Shown here: one piece after another, positions 43,870 to 52,265 of the stretch
How positions within the stretch are numbered: the first letter of the stretch is position 1
Layout: every line of letters starts with the position of its first letter
Assembly (NCBI RefSeq): GCF_015220045.1
Contig: NZ_JADBGB010000001.1
Span: forward strand, 2,137,001 to 2,201,000
Length of the DNA: 64,000 bases
Source of the DNA: Marivivens aquimaris
GTDB taxonomy: Bacteria > Pseudomonadota > Alphaproteobacteria > Rhodobacterales > Rhodobacteraceae
Direction of reading: 5' to 3'
Translations under genes and position numbers: made by a program
The notes under the pieces: generated by a model
What the model saw: the letters and a program-made list of their open reading frames with translations, nothing else
What the model was told of the DNA's origin: nothing
The model's database searches: none

Positions 43870-44295
43870 TCAGGTCCCAGCCCAATCCGTGATTGCGCGG
43901 GACGGCATGGCGCCGGACTGACGCTTCACCTCGCGGCCACCCTTGAACTGGACCATCGTCGGGATGCCGCGGATATTGTACTTCGCGCCAGCTTTGGGTT
44001 CTGCCTCGGTGTTGACTTTGACCAGTCGCGCCTTGCCCGTTAGTGCCTGAGCGGACTTTGAAAATTCGGGAGCCATCATGCGGCACGGGCCGCACCACGG
44101 CGCCCAGAAATCCACCACCAGCGGAAGATCGTCGTTACGCGCTGCTTTTTGCAGCGTGTCGAAGTCGATCTCGACCGCTTTGTCGCTGATCAGTTTGGTC
44201 CCGCAGGTCGCGCATTTGGGTCCTGCCCCGAGTTTCTCGGACGGAACGCGGTTCACCTGACCGCAGTCCAGACACGTCACTTTCAATCCGGCCAT
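43870..44295 (-). CDS. trxC: Thioredoxin 2 (TrxC)
   Basis: 141 residues. An N-terminal zinc ribbon (Cys8-x2-Cys11, Cys28-x2-Cys31) is followed by a thioredoxin domain with active site WCGPC (Cys68, Cys71) and cis-Pro in RGIPTMVQF. Cytoplasmic disulfide reductase linked to oxidative stress. I chose the ATG at 44295 because GGAGG is six bases upstream; two more in-frame ATGs (44310, 44319) lie before it. Confidence 0.93.
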   Translation of the reverse strand: MAGLKVTCLDCGQVNRVPSEKLGAGPKCATCGTKLISDKAVEIDFDTLQKAARNDDLPLVVDFWAPWCGPCRMMAPEFSKSAQALTGKARLVKVNTEAEPKAGAKYNIRGIPTMVQFKGGREVKRQSGAMPSRAITDWAGT

Positions 44296-44576
44296 TGTTG
44301 CCTCCGTCATACATTTCACATTTCATATGTGTATTCGGCGGAAAAGCGCAAGTGTGCCCCGCCGAAAGCGGCAAATACCCAACACCTACAGGAGAAACGC
44401 GAGACTGCCCACGCAAGCCCGCTTGATTGTGGAATAAACAATCATCATAGTACCCCGTGCGAGTTGCCTATTTCTACCTGCCTCCGACACGGCTTCAGTT
44501 AGACGCAAGGACTGACGAGCCGACCTTTCTGCATACTGCGAGAGAGGGTTACTAAACGTTTTAAGGAGAAATCACG

Positions 44577-44783
44577 ATGGCAACCGGCACCGTGAAATGG
44601 TTCAACCAAACCAAGGGCTACGGCTTCATTGCTCCCGATGGTGGCGCGAAGGACATCTTCGTTCACATCTCGGCTATCCAGCGCTCGGGCCTGGAAGAGC
44701 TGAAGGACAACCAGAAAGTCAGCTTCGAACTGCAGACCGGCCGTGATGGTCGCGAGTCGGCAATCAACCTCGAACTGATCTGA
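44577..44783 (+). CDS. Cold-shock protein of the CspA family
   Basis: 68 residues, single OB-fold RNA chaperone. RNP1 KGYGFIAPD and RNP2 DIFVHIS are intact. AAGGAG ribosome site nine bases upstream. A leader of up to 280 bases back to trxC contains no gene; long leaders are usual for csp genes, but I see no defined cold-box. Paralogue number cannot be judged from this window. Confidence 0.93.
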   Translation: MATGTVKWFNQTKGYGFIAPDGGAKDIFVHISAIQRSGLEELKDNQKVSFELQTGRDGRESAINLELI

Positions 44784-44802
44784 TTAGCTCTTGATAAAAT
44801 TT

Positions 44803-44828
44803 ATGGGCCCGTCACAATTCGGGCCCAT
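44803..44828 (+). repeat. Inverted repeat covering a start codon
   Basis: ATGGGCCCG (44803-44811) and CGGGCCCAT (44820-44828) form a nine-bp stem with an eight-base loop. The last two bases of the 3' arm are the A and U of the AUG at 44827. There is no U run, so it is a poor terminator for csp. GATAAAAT just before may be a -10 box. Confidence 0.6.
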
Positions 44829-45366
44829 GAAACGCCTCGCGACACTGACGTCCCTGCTGATTATCGGCCTTGGAATTACATTCAGCCAAGCCGACGATAC
44901 CCCGCGCAGCGAAATCCAGCTGTTCGCAAGAAAAGTCTTCCAGAAAATCCAGCAGCAGTCCTTCGACCTCGAACGCGAGCTCTGCGCGTACATTGGCTAT
45001 GGGCCTGACGGTCGGCTGATGTTGACCCGTGTCGCGGTCGGCACGGAAGCGACCTGCATTCTGCCAGTGCGGTCAGCGAAGATGGACGTGATCGCGTCGC
45101 TCCACACACACAGCACCTATAGCCCTGACTACCACAGTGAAGTGCCCTCGGCGCTCGATATGGAGTCAGACGAAGCATCGGGGACAGACGGCTGGATCGC
45201 AACGCCGGGCGGGCGGATGTGGTTTGTGGATTCGTCCGAAATGCGGGCCTATCAGGTCTGCGGCGCGGGGTGCCTACCGCAGGACCCGAACTTCATCGAC
45301 GAACCTGTCGGCTCCATCAAACAGAGCTACACCTACAGCGCGCTAGTGAAGATGGAACGTCACTGA
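44827..45366 (+). CDS. DUF4329-like exported protein
   Basis: 179 residues. Signal peptide of about 22 residues (MKRLATLTSLLIIGLGITFS), then an N-terminal helix region and a domain with ASLHTHSTYSP, SEVPSALDMESDEASGTDGW and ATPGGRMWFVD, which matches the DUF4329 family (JAB-like HxH...D arrangement: His-x-His followed by Asp), suggesting a peptidase-like metal site. No ribosome site; the start codon is in a hairpin stem. Two cysteines near the end (VCGAGC) may pair. Overlaps the convergent esterase gene by seven bases. Confidence 0.7.
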   Translation: MKRLATLTSLLIIGLGITFSQADDTPRSEIQLFARKVFQKIQQQSFDLERELCAYIGYGPDGRLMLTRVAVGTEATCILPVRSAKMDVIASLHTHSTYSPDYHSEVPSALDMESDEASGTDGWIATPGGRMWFVDSSEMRAYQVCGAGCLPQDPNFIDEPVGSIKQSYTYSALVKMERH

Positions 45367-46037
45367 ACGGTCTCGAGCCATTCGAGCACCTTCGGCCCCA
45401 AGTCCTCTACCGTGATCGCGACGCCCTTTGCCGACGGATGGATGCCGTCGCGTTGCATCAGGTCTTCGCGCGGCAGGCCGGATGCATTCATTGCGGCGAA
45501 GTAGTCGGGATAAAGCGGCACGTCGAATTCGGCGGCGAGGTCGGTGTACATGCCTTCGAACTGCTCTTTGTAATCCGGCCCGTAGTTGTTGGAAATCGCC
45601 AGCCCGACGAGCATCACGTCAACGTCCGCTTCCTGAGCCGCTTCGAGAATGCCGCGCAGGTTTTGGCGGCTGTTCGCCGGATCAAGCGCACGCAGGAAAT
45701 CGTTACCGCCGAGGTTCACGATCATCGCGTCGACGTCATCGGTTAGCGTCCACGCCACACGGCGGAGACCGCCTGCGGTGGTATCGCCCGATACGCCCGC
45801 GTTCAGCACTTCGACATCCGCGCCGTGCGCGGTGAGCCACTCCTGCATCTGGGGAACGAAGCCTTCGTCACGCGGCAGGCCGTAACCTTGGGTCAGGCTG
45901 TCGCCCAATGCCGCAACGGTGATCGTGTCGGCCATCACAGGCGCTGTGCACAGGGCCAAAACTACAGCCGCGCCATTGCGTAGCCAACGAGCCGCCCCAT
46001 ATGCTTTAACAGCCATTACCGACCGGACATTTTCCAT
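45360..46037 (-). CDS. GDSL-family arylesterase/lysophospholipase (TesA-like)
   Basis: 225 residues with an N-terminal signal (cleavage near APVMA). SGNH hydrolase blocks: GDSLTQGYG (Ser), VSGDTTAGG (Gly), GGNDFLRAL (Asn) and DGIHPSAKG (Asp/His). Periplasmic esterase or thioesterase. Start ATG 46037 (AAGGGAAAG upstream) or 46016. With the first, its start codon overlaps that of the divergent ABC ATPase gene, a pairing seen in many proteobacteria. Confidence 0.9.
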   Translation of the reverse strand: MENVRSVMAVKAYGAARWLRNGAAVVLALCTAPVMADTITVAALGDSLTQGYGLPRDEGFVPQMQEWLTAHGADVEVLNAGVSGDTTAGGLRRVAWTLTDDVDAMIVNLGGNDFLRALDPANSRQNLRGILEAAQEADVDVMLVGLAISNNYGPDYKEQFEGMYTDLAAEFDVPLYPDYFAAMNASGLPREDLMQRDGIHPSAKGVAITVEDLGPKVLEWLETVQ

Positions 46038-46707
46038 GACAGTTCTTTCCCTTCAGGACGCCTCGCTTTCGCTTTCGTCGAACGCGGGCAGAGTAGATAT
46101 TCTCCACGGGATTACCCTTTCGGTATCCGCGGGCGAGAGCGTCGGCCTGATCGGACCGAGCGGATCGGGCAAGTCCTCGCTGCTCATGGTCATGGGCGGC
46201 TTGGAACAGGCCACGGGCGGCAAGGTGACTGCGCTGGACCAAGACCTGACCCGCATGGACGAAGACGCGCTTGCCCGCTTTCGTAGAAACAATATGGGGG
46301 TGGTGTTCCAGTCCTTCCACCTCATTCCGACGATGACAGCTGTTGAAAATATCGCGACCCCGCTGGAACTGGCCGGCGAAGCGGACGCATTCGACCGCGC
46401 AAGGGCGGAGCTTGAGGCCGTGGGCCTCGGCCACCGCGCGGACCACTACCCCAGCCAGCTTTCGGGCGGCGAGCAGCAGCGTGTAGCACTTGCCCGCGCC
46501 GCCGCGCCGCGCCCGCGCATCCTGCTGGCGGACGAGCCGACGGGGAACCTTGATGAAAGCACGGGCGCTGCGATTATGGACCTGCTGTTCGGCCTGCGCG
46601 ACCGCCACGGCGCGACGCTGGTGATGGTGACGCACGCCCCCGATCTGGCGGCGCGGTGCGACCGCGTGGTGCGCCTGCGTGACGGGCGGATCGAGGACGC
46701 GGCATGA
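46036..46707 (+). CDS. ABC transporter ATP-binding protein (LolD-like, YbbA type)
   Basis: 223 residues. Walker A GPSGSGKSS, signature LSGGEQQRVALARA, Walker B ILLADEPTGNLD, H loop VTHAPDL. With the permease encoded next it forms a type VII (MacB/LolCDE-like) mechanotransmission transporter; YbbA-YbbP is the best match and sits next to a TesA-type gene in E. coli as well. Overlaps the permease gene by four bases. Confidence 0.92.
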   Translation: MTVLSLQDASLSLSSNAGRVDILHGITLSVSAGESVGLIGPSGSGKSSLLMVMGGLEQATGGKVTALDQDLTRMDEDALARFRRNNMGVVFQSFHLIPTMTAVENIATPLELAGEADAFDRARAELEAVGLGHRADHYPSQLSGGEQQRVALARAAAPRPRILLADEPTGNLDESTGAAIMDLLFGLRDRHGATLVMVTHAPDLAARCDRVVRLRDGRIEDAA

Positions 46708-49214
46708 GCCTCGCGTATCGTCTGGCCCGCCGCGACCTGCGGGGGAGCCTGAAATCGTTTCGTATTTTCCTTGCGTGTCTGATCCTTGGCGTCGCGGCGA
46801 TTGCCGCCGTCGGGACGGTGCGCAGTGCGATTACGGCTGGTCTGAAAGAACAAGGTGCGGCGCTGCTGGGTGGTGATGCGGAGGCGGAGTTCACCTACCG
46901 CTTCGCCCGCCCAGAAGAGCTGGCATATTTGCAGAGCATTTCCGAGCAGGTCTCTGAAACCGTCGATTTCCGGTCGATGGTCGTGGTGCAGCGCGAAGAG
47001 GCAGAGCGCGCATTGACGCAGGTGCGGGCCGTTGATGACCTTTATCCGCTGATAGGCGAGGTGACGTTGTCGCCCGAAATGCCGCTGGCGGATGCGTTTG
47101 CGGGGAACGGCGATTTGCCCGGCGGTGTGATGGAGCGCGTGCTCGCCGACCGTCTGGGGCTGAGCGCGGGGGATACGTTCCGCCTTGGCACACAGGATTT
47201 CGTGCTGTCGGCGGTGCTGGACACCTACCCTGACAATGCTGCTGGGGGCTTTGGTCTGGGGCCGAGGACACTGGTGCTGACCGAGGATCTGGCCGATGCG
47301 GGGCTGATTGCCGAGGGCACGCTGTTCAATACGCAGTACCGTCTGGACCTGCCAGATGGAGCTGACCTAGCCGCGCTGGAGCGGCAGACCGAGGGTCAGT
47401 GGCGCGATAGCGGGCTGCGCTGGCGCGATGCGCGGCGCGGTGCTGGCGGGACCGAACGGTTCGTGCAGCAGATCGGATCGTTCCTGATTTTGGTCGGTCT
47501 CGCGGGCCTCGCCGTCGGCGGTGTGGGCGTGTCGGCAGCGGTGCGGTCGTACCTCGCGGGCAAGCGCGACACCATCGCGACGCTGAAGACATTGGGCGCA
47601 GAGCGGCGGACCATTCTGGCCGTCTACGCCATCCAGATCGCGGTTCTGTCGGCCATCGGGATCGTCGCGGGGCTGGTGCTGGGGCTGTTGTTGCCGCTGG
47701 TGTTCTCGCCTTTGATCGCGGCGCAACTGCCTGTTCCAGCGAGCTTCCGCATCTACCCGATGCCGCTGATCGAGGCAGCGATTTACGGCGCGCTGACGGC
47801 GGCGATCTTTACCCTTTTGCCGATTGCGCGGACAGAGAACATTCGCGCGGCGGCACTGTTCCGCAATCAGGGCAGCGGGCGCTTACCGTTCCGCCATGTG
47901 CTCTACACGGGCATCCTCGTGGCGGCGCTGGTCACGCTAGCGGCGTGGTTCACGGATGCGGTGCGGCTGACGCTCTATACCTTTGGCGGGATCGCGGGGG
48001 CGCTGCTAGTGCTGGCGATTGCGGCGTGGCTCATCGGCTGGATCGCTGGTCGTTTGAATCCGATGGCGCGTGGCCGCCCTGCCCTCCGCGCGGCGCTGGC
48101 GGCCATCGCGGCGCAGAAGGGCGAGACGCTTTCGGTCGTGCTGTCGCTGGGCCTCGGCCTGTCGGTATTGGCCTCGGTCGGGCAGATCGACGGCAACCTG
48201 CGGGCGGCGTTTACGGACGAGTTGCCTTCGGTCGCGCCGAGCTACTTCTTCGTCGACATTCAGCCGGACCAGATGGAGGGCTTCCGCGAAAGGCTGGACA
48301 CCGACCCTGCGGTCTCCAAGGTCGAAGCCGCGCCGATGCTGCGCGGGATCATCACGACGATCAATGGACAACCCGCCGAGAAATTTGCGAACGGACACTG
48401 GGTGGTGCGCGGGGATCGCGGCGTGACCTATTCAGAAGCGTTGCCTGAAGGCACGCGCCTGACCGCTGGCGAGTGGTGGCCTGAAGGCTATGACGGCGAG
48501 CCGCTGGTCAGTTTCTCTGCCGAAGAAGCGGCGGAGATCGGACTGCAATTGGGCGACACGCTGACGGTCAACATTCTGGGGCGGGACATTACAGCGACGG
48601 TCGCGAGCTTCCGCAAGGTGGAGTTCGACACGGCGGCCATCGGCTTTGTCATGTCGATGAACCCCAGCGCGCTGGCGGGCGCGCCGCATAGCTGGATCAG
48701 CACGGTCTACGCCGAAGAGGATGCCGAGGCGGCGATCCTGCGCGATCTGGCGAACGCCTACCCCAACATCACGGCGATCCGCGTGCGCGACGCGATCGAC
48801 CAAGCGCTCGTGCTGATCGACGGGATCGCGGCGGGTGTGCGCTATGGCGCGCTGGCCACGTTGGTCACAGGGTTCCTCGTGCTGATCGGAGCAGCGGCGG
48901 CGGGGCAGCGGGCGCGGGTCTATGAGGCGTCGATCCTCAAAACGCTCGGTGCGACGCGCGGCACTATTTTGCGCAGCTTTGCCCTGCGCGCGGCATTCGT
49001 TGGGTTTGCGGCGGGCGTAGTGGCGCTGTTCGCGGGGATCGGTGGCGGCTGGACAGTCACGACGTATATTATGGATACAGATTTCCAGATCATCTGGTCC
49101 AATGCGCTGTGGATTATCGCCGGAGGGATCGTGGCAACACTTCTTGCCAACTTGACCTTCGCGCTCAGAGCCCTCAGCGTGCGGCCAGCCCGCAATCTAA
49201 GAGACCGTGAATGA
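46704..49214 (+). CDS. ABC transporter permease (YbbP-like, two FtsX domains)
   Basis: 836 residues. N-terminal helix (about 20-42), a large periplasmic domain, then FtsX-type helices at about 255-420 (ILVGLAGLAVGGVGVSAAVRSYL onward), a second periplasmic domain (about 500-690) and FtsX helices to the C-terminus (about 710-820). Partner of the ATPase before it. The substrate is unknown; lipophilic envelope components are likely from family knowledge. Confidence 0.9.
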   Translation: MSLAYRLARRDLRGSLKSFRIFLACLILGVAAIAAVGTVRSAITAGLKEQGAALLGGDAEAEFTYRFARPEELAYLQSISEQVSETVDFRSMVVVQREEAERALTQVRAVDDLYPLIGEVTLSPEMPLADAFAGNGDLPGGVMERVLADRLGLSAGDTFRLGTQDFVLSAVLDTYPDNAAGGFGLGPRTLVLTEDLADAGLIAEGTLFNTQYRLDLPDGADLAALERQTEGQWRDSGLRWRDARRGAGGTERFVQQIGSFLILVGLAGLAVGGVGVSAAVRSYLAGKRDTIATLKTLGAERRTILAVYAIQIAVLSAIGIVAGLVLGLLLPLVFSPLIAAQLPVPASFRIYPMPLIEAAIYGALTAAIFTLLPIARTENIRAAALFRNQGSGRLPFRHVLYTGILVAALVTLAAWFTDAVRLTLYTFGGIAGALLVLAIAAWLIGWIAGRLNPMARGRPALRAALAAIAAQKGETLSVVLSLGLGLSVLASVGQIDGNLRAAFTDELPSVAPSYFFVDIQPDQMEGFRERLDTDPAVSKVEAAPMLRGIITTINGQPAEKFANGHWVVRGDRGVTYSEALPEGTRLTAGEWWPEGYDGEPLVSFSAEEAAEIGLQLGDTLTVNILGRDITATVASFRKVEFDTAAIGFVMSMNPSALAGAPHSWISTVYAEEDAEAAILRDLANAYPNITAIRVRDAIDQALVLIDGIAAGVRYGALATLVTGFLVLIGAAAAGQRARVYEASILKTLGATRGTILRSFALRAAFVGFAAGVVALFAGIGGGWTVTTYIMDTDFQIIWSNALWIIAGGIVATLLANLTFALRALSVRPARNLRDRE

Positions 49215-49765
49215 ACCATCCCCGCTTTTTCGGCTATGGCAGCCTCGTCAACTTTGACACCCATAGCTACCCCGAGCCGAAAGCAGCCAAACTGCAAGGG
49301 TGGCGCCGTGTCTGGCGTCATACCAATATCCGAGACTTCGCTTTTCTGTCGGTCGAGCCGCATGAGGGCACCGTTCTGCTGGGCGCGACCGCGCTGGTGC
49401 CGAACGCCGATTTCGAGGCGCTGGACGAACGCGAGTTTGCCTATGCCCGCCGCCCCGTCGCCCATCAGGTGACGCCGGAGCATGACGAGGTTGTCGTTTA
49501 CGAGGTTGAAGAGGGCTACTTTGCCGAGCCGTCGACCGCGCATCCGGTGCTGCTAAGCTACCTTGACGTGGTCGTGCAGGGCTATCACCGCCTGTTCGGT
49601 GACGACGGGGTGAAGCATTTCTTTGACACGACGATGGGCTGGGAGTCGCTGCCGGTTCTGGATGACCGCGATGCGCCGCTTTATCCGCGCGCTTGTCTGC
49701 TGACGGACAAAGAAACCGCGCTGGTGGATGCCTACCTCAAAGAAAGAGGCCAGCCGCAAGGCTGA
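49211..49765 (+). CDS. Gamma-glutamylcyclotransferase-like protein
   Basis: 184 residues. FFGYGSLVN at residues 6-14 is the substrate-loop signature of the GGCT-like fold; a catalytic acid is plausible in FEALDEREFAYARR. Members act on gamma-glutamyl or related amide compounds; specificity unknown. Four-base overlap with the permease gene. A bidirectional hairpin covers its stop codon. Confidence 0.78.
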   Translation: MNHPRFFGYGSLVNFDTHSYPEPKAAKLQGWRRVWRHTNIRDFAFLSVEPHEGTVLLGATALVPNADFEALDEREFAYARRPVAHQVTPEHDEVVVYEVEEGYFAEPSTAHPVLLSYLDVVVQGYHRLFGDDGVKHFFDTTMGWESLPVLDDRDAPLYPRACLLTDKETALVDAYLKERGQPQG

Positions 49766-49770
49766 CCTCT
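49745..49770. terminator. Shared hairpin between convergent genes
   Basis: AGAGG-C-CAGCC with loop GCAA and GGCTG-A-CCTCT form a stem with one mismatch (49745-49770), covering the stop of the GGCT-like gene and followed after a few bases by TTTT. It may serve both directions. Confidence 0.55.
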
Positions 49771-49796
49771 GATCGTTTTCGCGGTGGCCTTACGTT

Positions 49797-51116
49797 TTAG
49801 ACGTAGGGCTTTACCTGCATCAACTGCATCACATCGCCCATGTCGGGGCCGTTTGTACGGCCGGTGACGAGCTTGCGCAGCGGCATGAAGAGACCCTTGC
49901 CCTTGCGGCCGGTCGCGTCCTTCACAGCGGTGGTCCAGTCTTTCCACGCATCGGGGCCGTAGGGCGCGTCGCCCAAGAGACCCAGCGCGGTGTCGACCAT
50001 TTCCTTGTCTTCGTCAGCGACGAGACCCGGCGTGCCGTTCTGGAACAGGTTCCACCAGTCCTTCATGTCGGACATGAAGGTGATGTTTTCGCGAACGACA
50101 TCCCAGAATTTCTCTGCCAGATCAGCCGGAACGCCGAGCGCCAGAACCTCGTCCTTCACATCGGCGAAGGGCTTGGCGGCGTTGATGCGTGCGGTGAGCG
50201 GCAGCAGGTCTTCAGTATCGAACTTGGTCGGGGCGGCGCCGAATTTGGTGACGTCGAAACCGTCGATGACTTCCTGAACGTTGGCGCGCAGTTCGACCGG
50301 ATCGGCGGAACCGAGGCGGGCCATCAGCGACATGATCGCCATCGGCTCGATGCCCTTTTCGCGCAGGTCTTTCAGCGACAGGGTGCCGAGGCGCTTGGAC
50401 AGCGCTTCGCCCTGCGGGCCGGTCAGCAGCGAGTGGTGGGCAAATGCCGGAACCGTGCCGCCGAGTGCTTTGATCATCTGGATCTGGGTCGCAGTGTTGG
50501 TGACGTGGTCGGAGCCGCGCACAACGTTGGTGATACCCATTTCCACGTCATCGACGACCGATGCCATGGTGTAGAGGAACTGGCCGCTTTCCTTGATGAG
50601 AACGGGATCGGACACCGACGCGGCGTCGATCGAGATATCGCCGAGGATACCGTCGTTCCATTCGATACGCTCGCGGTCGAGCTTGAAGCGCCAGTGGCTG
50701 CCGCGTTCGGCGCGCAGCTTGTCCTTTTCCTCTTCGCTGAGGTCGAGGGCAGCGCGGTCGTACACGGGCGGCTTGCCCATGTTCAGCTGCTTCTTGCGCT
50801 TGAGGTCCAGTTCGGTCGGGGTTTCGAAGCACTCGTACAGACGGCCCATTTCGATGAGCTTCTGCTTGGCGGCCTCGTAACGCTCAAGGCGCTTGGACTG
50901 GTACTCGATACGGTCCCACGAGATGCCGAGCCAGGTCAGCGCATCCTTGATGCCGTCGACGTATTCCTGCTTCGAACGCTCCTGGTCGGTGTCATCGATA
51001 CGCAGGATGAATTCACCGCCGTTCTGTCGGGCGATGGCAAAGTTCATCAGGGCAGCGCGCAGGTTGCCGATGTGCATCCAACCGGTGGGCGAGGGGGCAA
51101 AACGGGTCGTGGTCAT
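49797..51116 (-). CDS. gltX: Glutamyl-tRNA synthetase, short second-type (GltX2-like)
   Basis: 439 residues; charges tRNA with glutamate. Class I signatures: RFAPSPTGWMHIGNLRAAL (HIGH equivalent HIGN, residues 15-18) and EALSKRLG (KMSKS equivalent, near 237). The length and motifs fit the second GluRS present in many alphaproteobacteria, where tRNA-Gln is charged indirectly through GatCAB. Whether a longer first copy exists is outside the window. The anticodon-binding region is the C-terminal third. Confidence 0.9.
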   Translation of the reverse strand: MTTTRFAPSPTGWMHIGNLRAALMNFAIARQNGGEFILRIDDTDQERSKQEYVDGIKDALTWLGISWDRIEYQSKRLERYEAAKQKLIEMGRLYECFETPTELDLKRKKQLNMGKPPVYDRAALDLSEEEKDKLRAERGSHWRFKLDRERIEWNDGILGDISIDAASVSDPVLIKESGQFLYTMASVVDDVEMGITNVVRGSDHVTNTATQIQMIKALGGTVPAFAHHSLLTGPQGEALSKRLGTLSLKDLREKGIEPMAIMSLMARLGSADPVELRANVQEVIDGFDVTKFGAAPTKFDTEDLLPLTARINAAKPFADVKDEVLALGVPADLAEKFWDVVRENITFMSDMKDWWNLFQNGTPGLVADEDKEMVDTALGLLGDAPYGPDAWKDWTTAVKDATGRKGKGLFMPLRKLVTGRTNGPDMGDVMQLMQVKPYV

Positions 51117-51282
51117 GACAATCTCCTATTGCGCCAAGGCCATTTCATATCGGCCCCCTTTTGTCCATATCAGCCTTATGCAGTTCGGCTTTGCGCGCCC
51201 AGATAACATCGGCGTCAGGTTTGTGGGCCGCAGCGGGGTTCGGGCTATCTTGCGGATCATCCAACCTTTGGGAGACCCCGCC

Positions 51283-52200
51283 ATGAAACTTTCACGACGT
51301 CAGGCTCTCGGAGCCGCCGCAGCCGCACCCGCAGCCCTTGCCATGCCGCAAATCGTTCGCGCACAATCGGCTGAAACCGAACAAGAGGTGCCGATGATCG
51401 CTCCTTATCGCAGTGTGAATGTCGGTGACTTCAAAGTCACGACACTCCTTGCTGCCCACCGCCCGATGGACGACCCGCACGGCACGTTCGGCCTGAATGC
51501 CTCGGACGAGGATTTCGCGGCAGCCGCCGAAGCCAATTTCATTCCCGCCGATAGTTCGGTGAACTTCTTCACGCCCGTGCTGGTCGAAACCCGCAGCGAC
51601 AAGATCCTGTTCGACACGGGACTTTCGCCGGAAGGTGTGACCGCTGCGCTCAAGGCCGCGGGACACGCGCCCGAAGACATTTCGACCGTGGTTCTGACCC
51701 ACATGCACCCCGACCACATCGGCGGCCTGATGGGTGACAGCGCGACGTTCACCAATGCGCAGTACGTCACTGGCAAGACCGAGTTCGACTATTGGGCAGG
51801 TGCCGAGAACGAGACCTTCGAGACCAAGATGCGCCCGCTGGAAAGCAAGACGACCTTTGTCTCCGAAGGCGACAGCGTGGCCAGCGGCATCACCGCGCAT
51901 GATGCGTTCGGCCACACGCCGGGTCACATGGTGTTCCGTCTGGAATCGGCAGGTCAGGCGCTGCTGCTCGCGGCTGATACGACGAACCACTACGTCTTCT
52001 CGCTTCAGCATCCCGATTGGGAAGTGCGCTTCGACATGGACAAGGCCAAGGCTGCCGAAACGCGCCGCCGTATCCTTGATATGGTGGCAGTCGATCGCAT
52101 CCCGATGATCGGCTACCACATGCCCTTCCCCGGCATCGGTTACGTCGAGCAGAACGGCAGCGGTTACCGCTTCGTGCCTGTGTCCTACCAGTTGATGTAA
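51283..52200 (+). CDS. Metallo-beta-lactamase-fold hydrolase, exported
   Basis: 305 residues. A twin-arginine-like signal (MKLSRRQALGAAAAAPAALA, RRQAL rather than full consensus) precedes a metallo-hydrolase domain: THMHPDHIGGL (zinc ligands), GHTPGHMVF, and AADTTNHYV; final His in GYHMPFPG. Resembles lactonase-type members such as AHL or AttM lactonases, but the activity cannot be assigned. Divergent from gltX with a 166-base gap. Confidence 0.85.
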   Translation: MKLSRRQALGAAAAAPAALAMPQIVRAQSAETEQEVPMIAPYRSVNVGDFKVTTLLAAHRPMDDPHGTFGLNASDEDFAAAAEANFIPADSSVNFFTPVLVETRSDKILFDTGLSPEGVTAALKAAGHAPEDISTVVLTHMHPDHIGGLMGDSATFTNAQYVTGKTEFDYWAGAENETFETKMRPLESKTTFVSEGDSVASGITAHDAFGHTPGHMVFRLESAGQALLLAADTTNHYVFSLQHPDWEVRFDMDKAKAAETRRRILDMVAVDRIPMIGYHMPFPGIGYVEQNGSGYRFVPVSYQLM

Positions 52201-52265
52201 GACATTTGCGGACACGGCAGGCTGCGCTAGGCTGACGGTATCGTCACTGCTGCGAGGAGGCCGCC

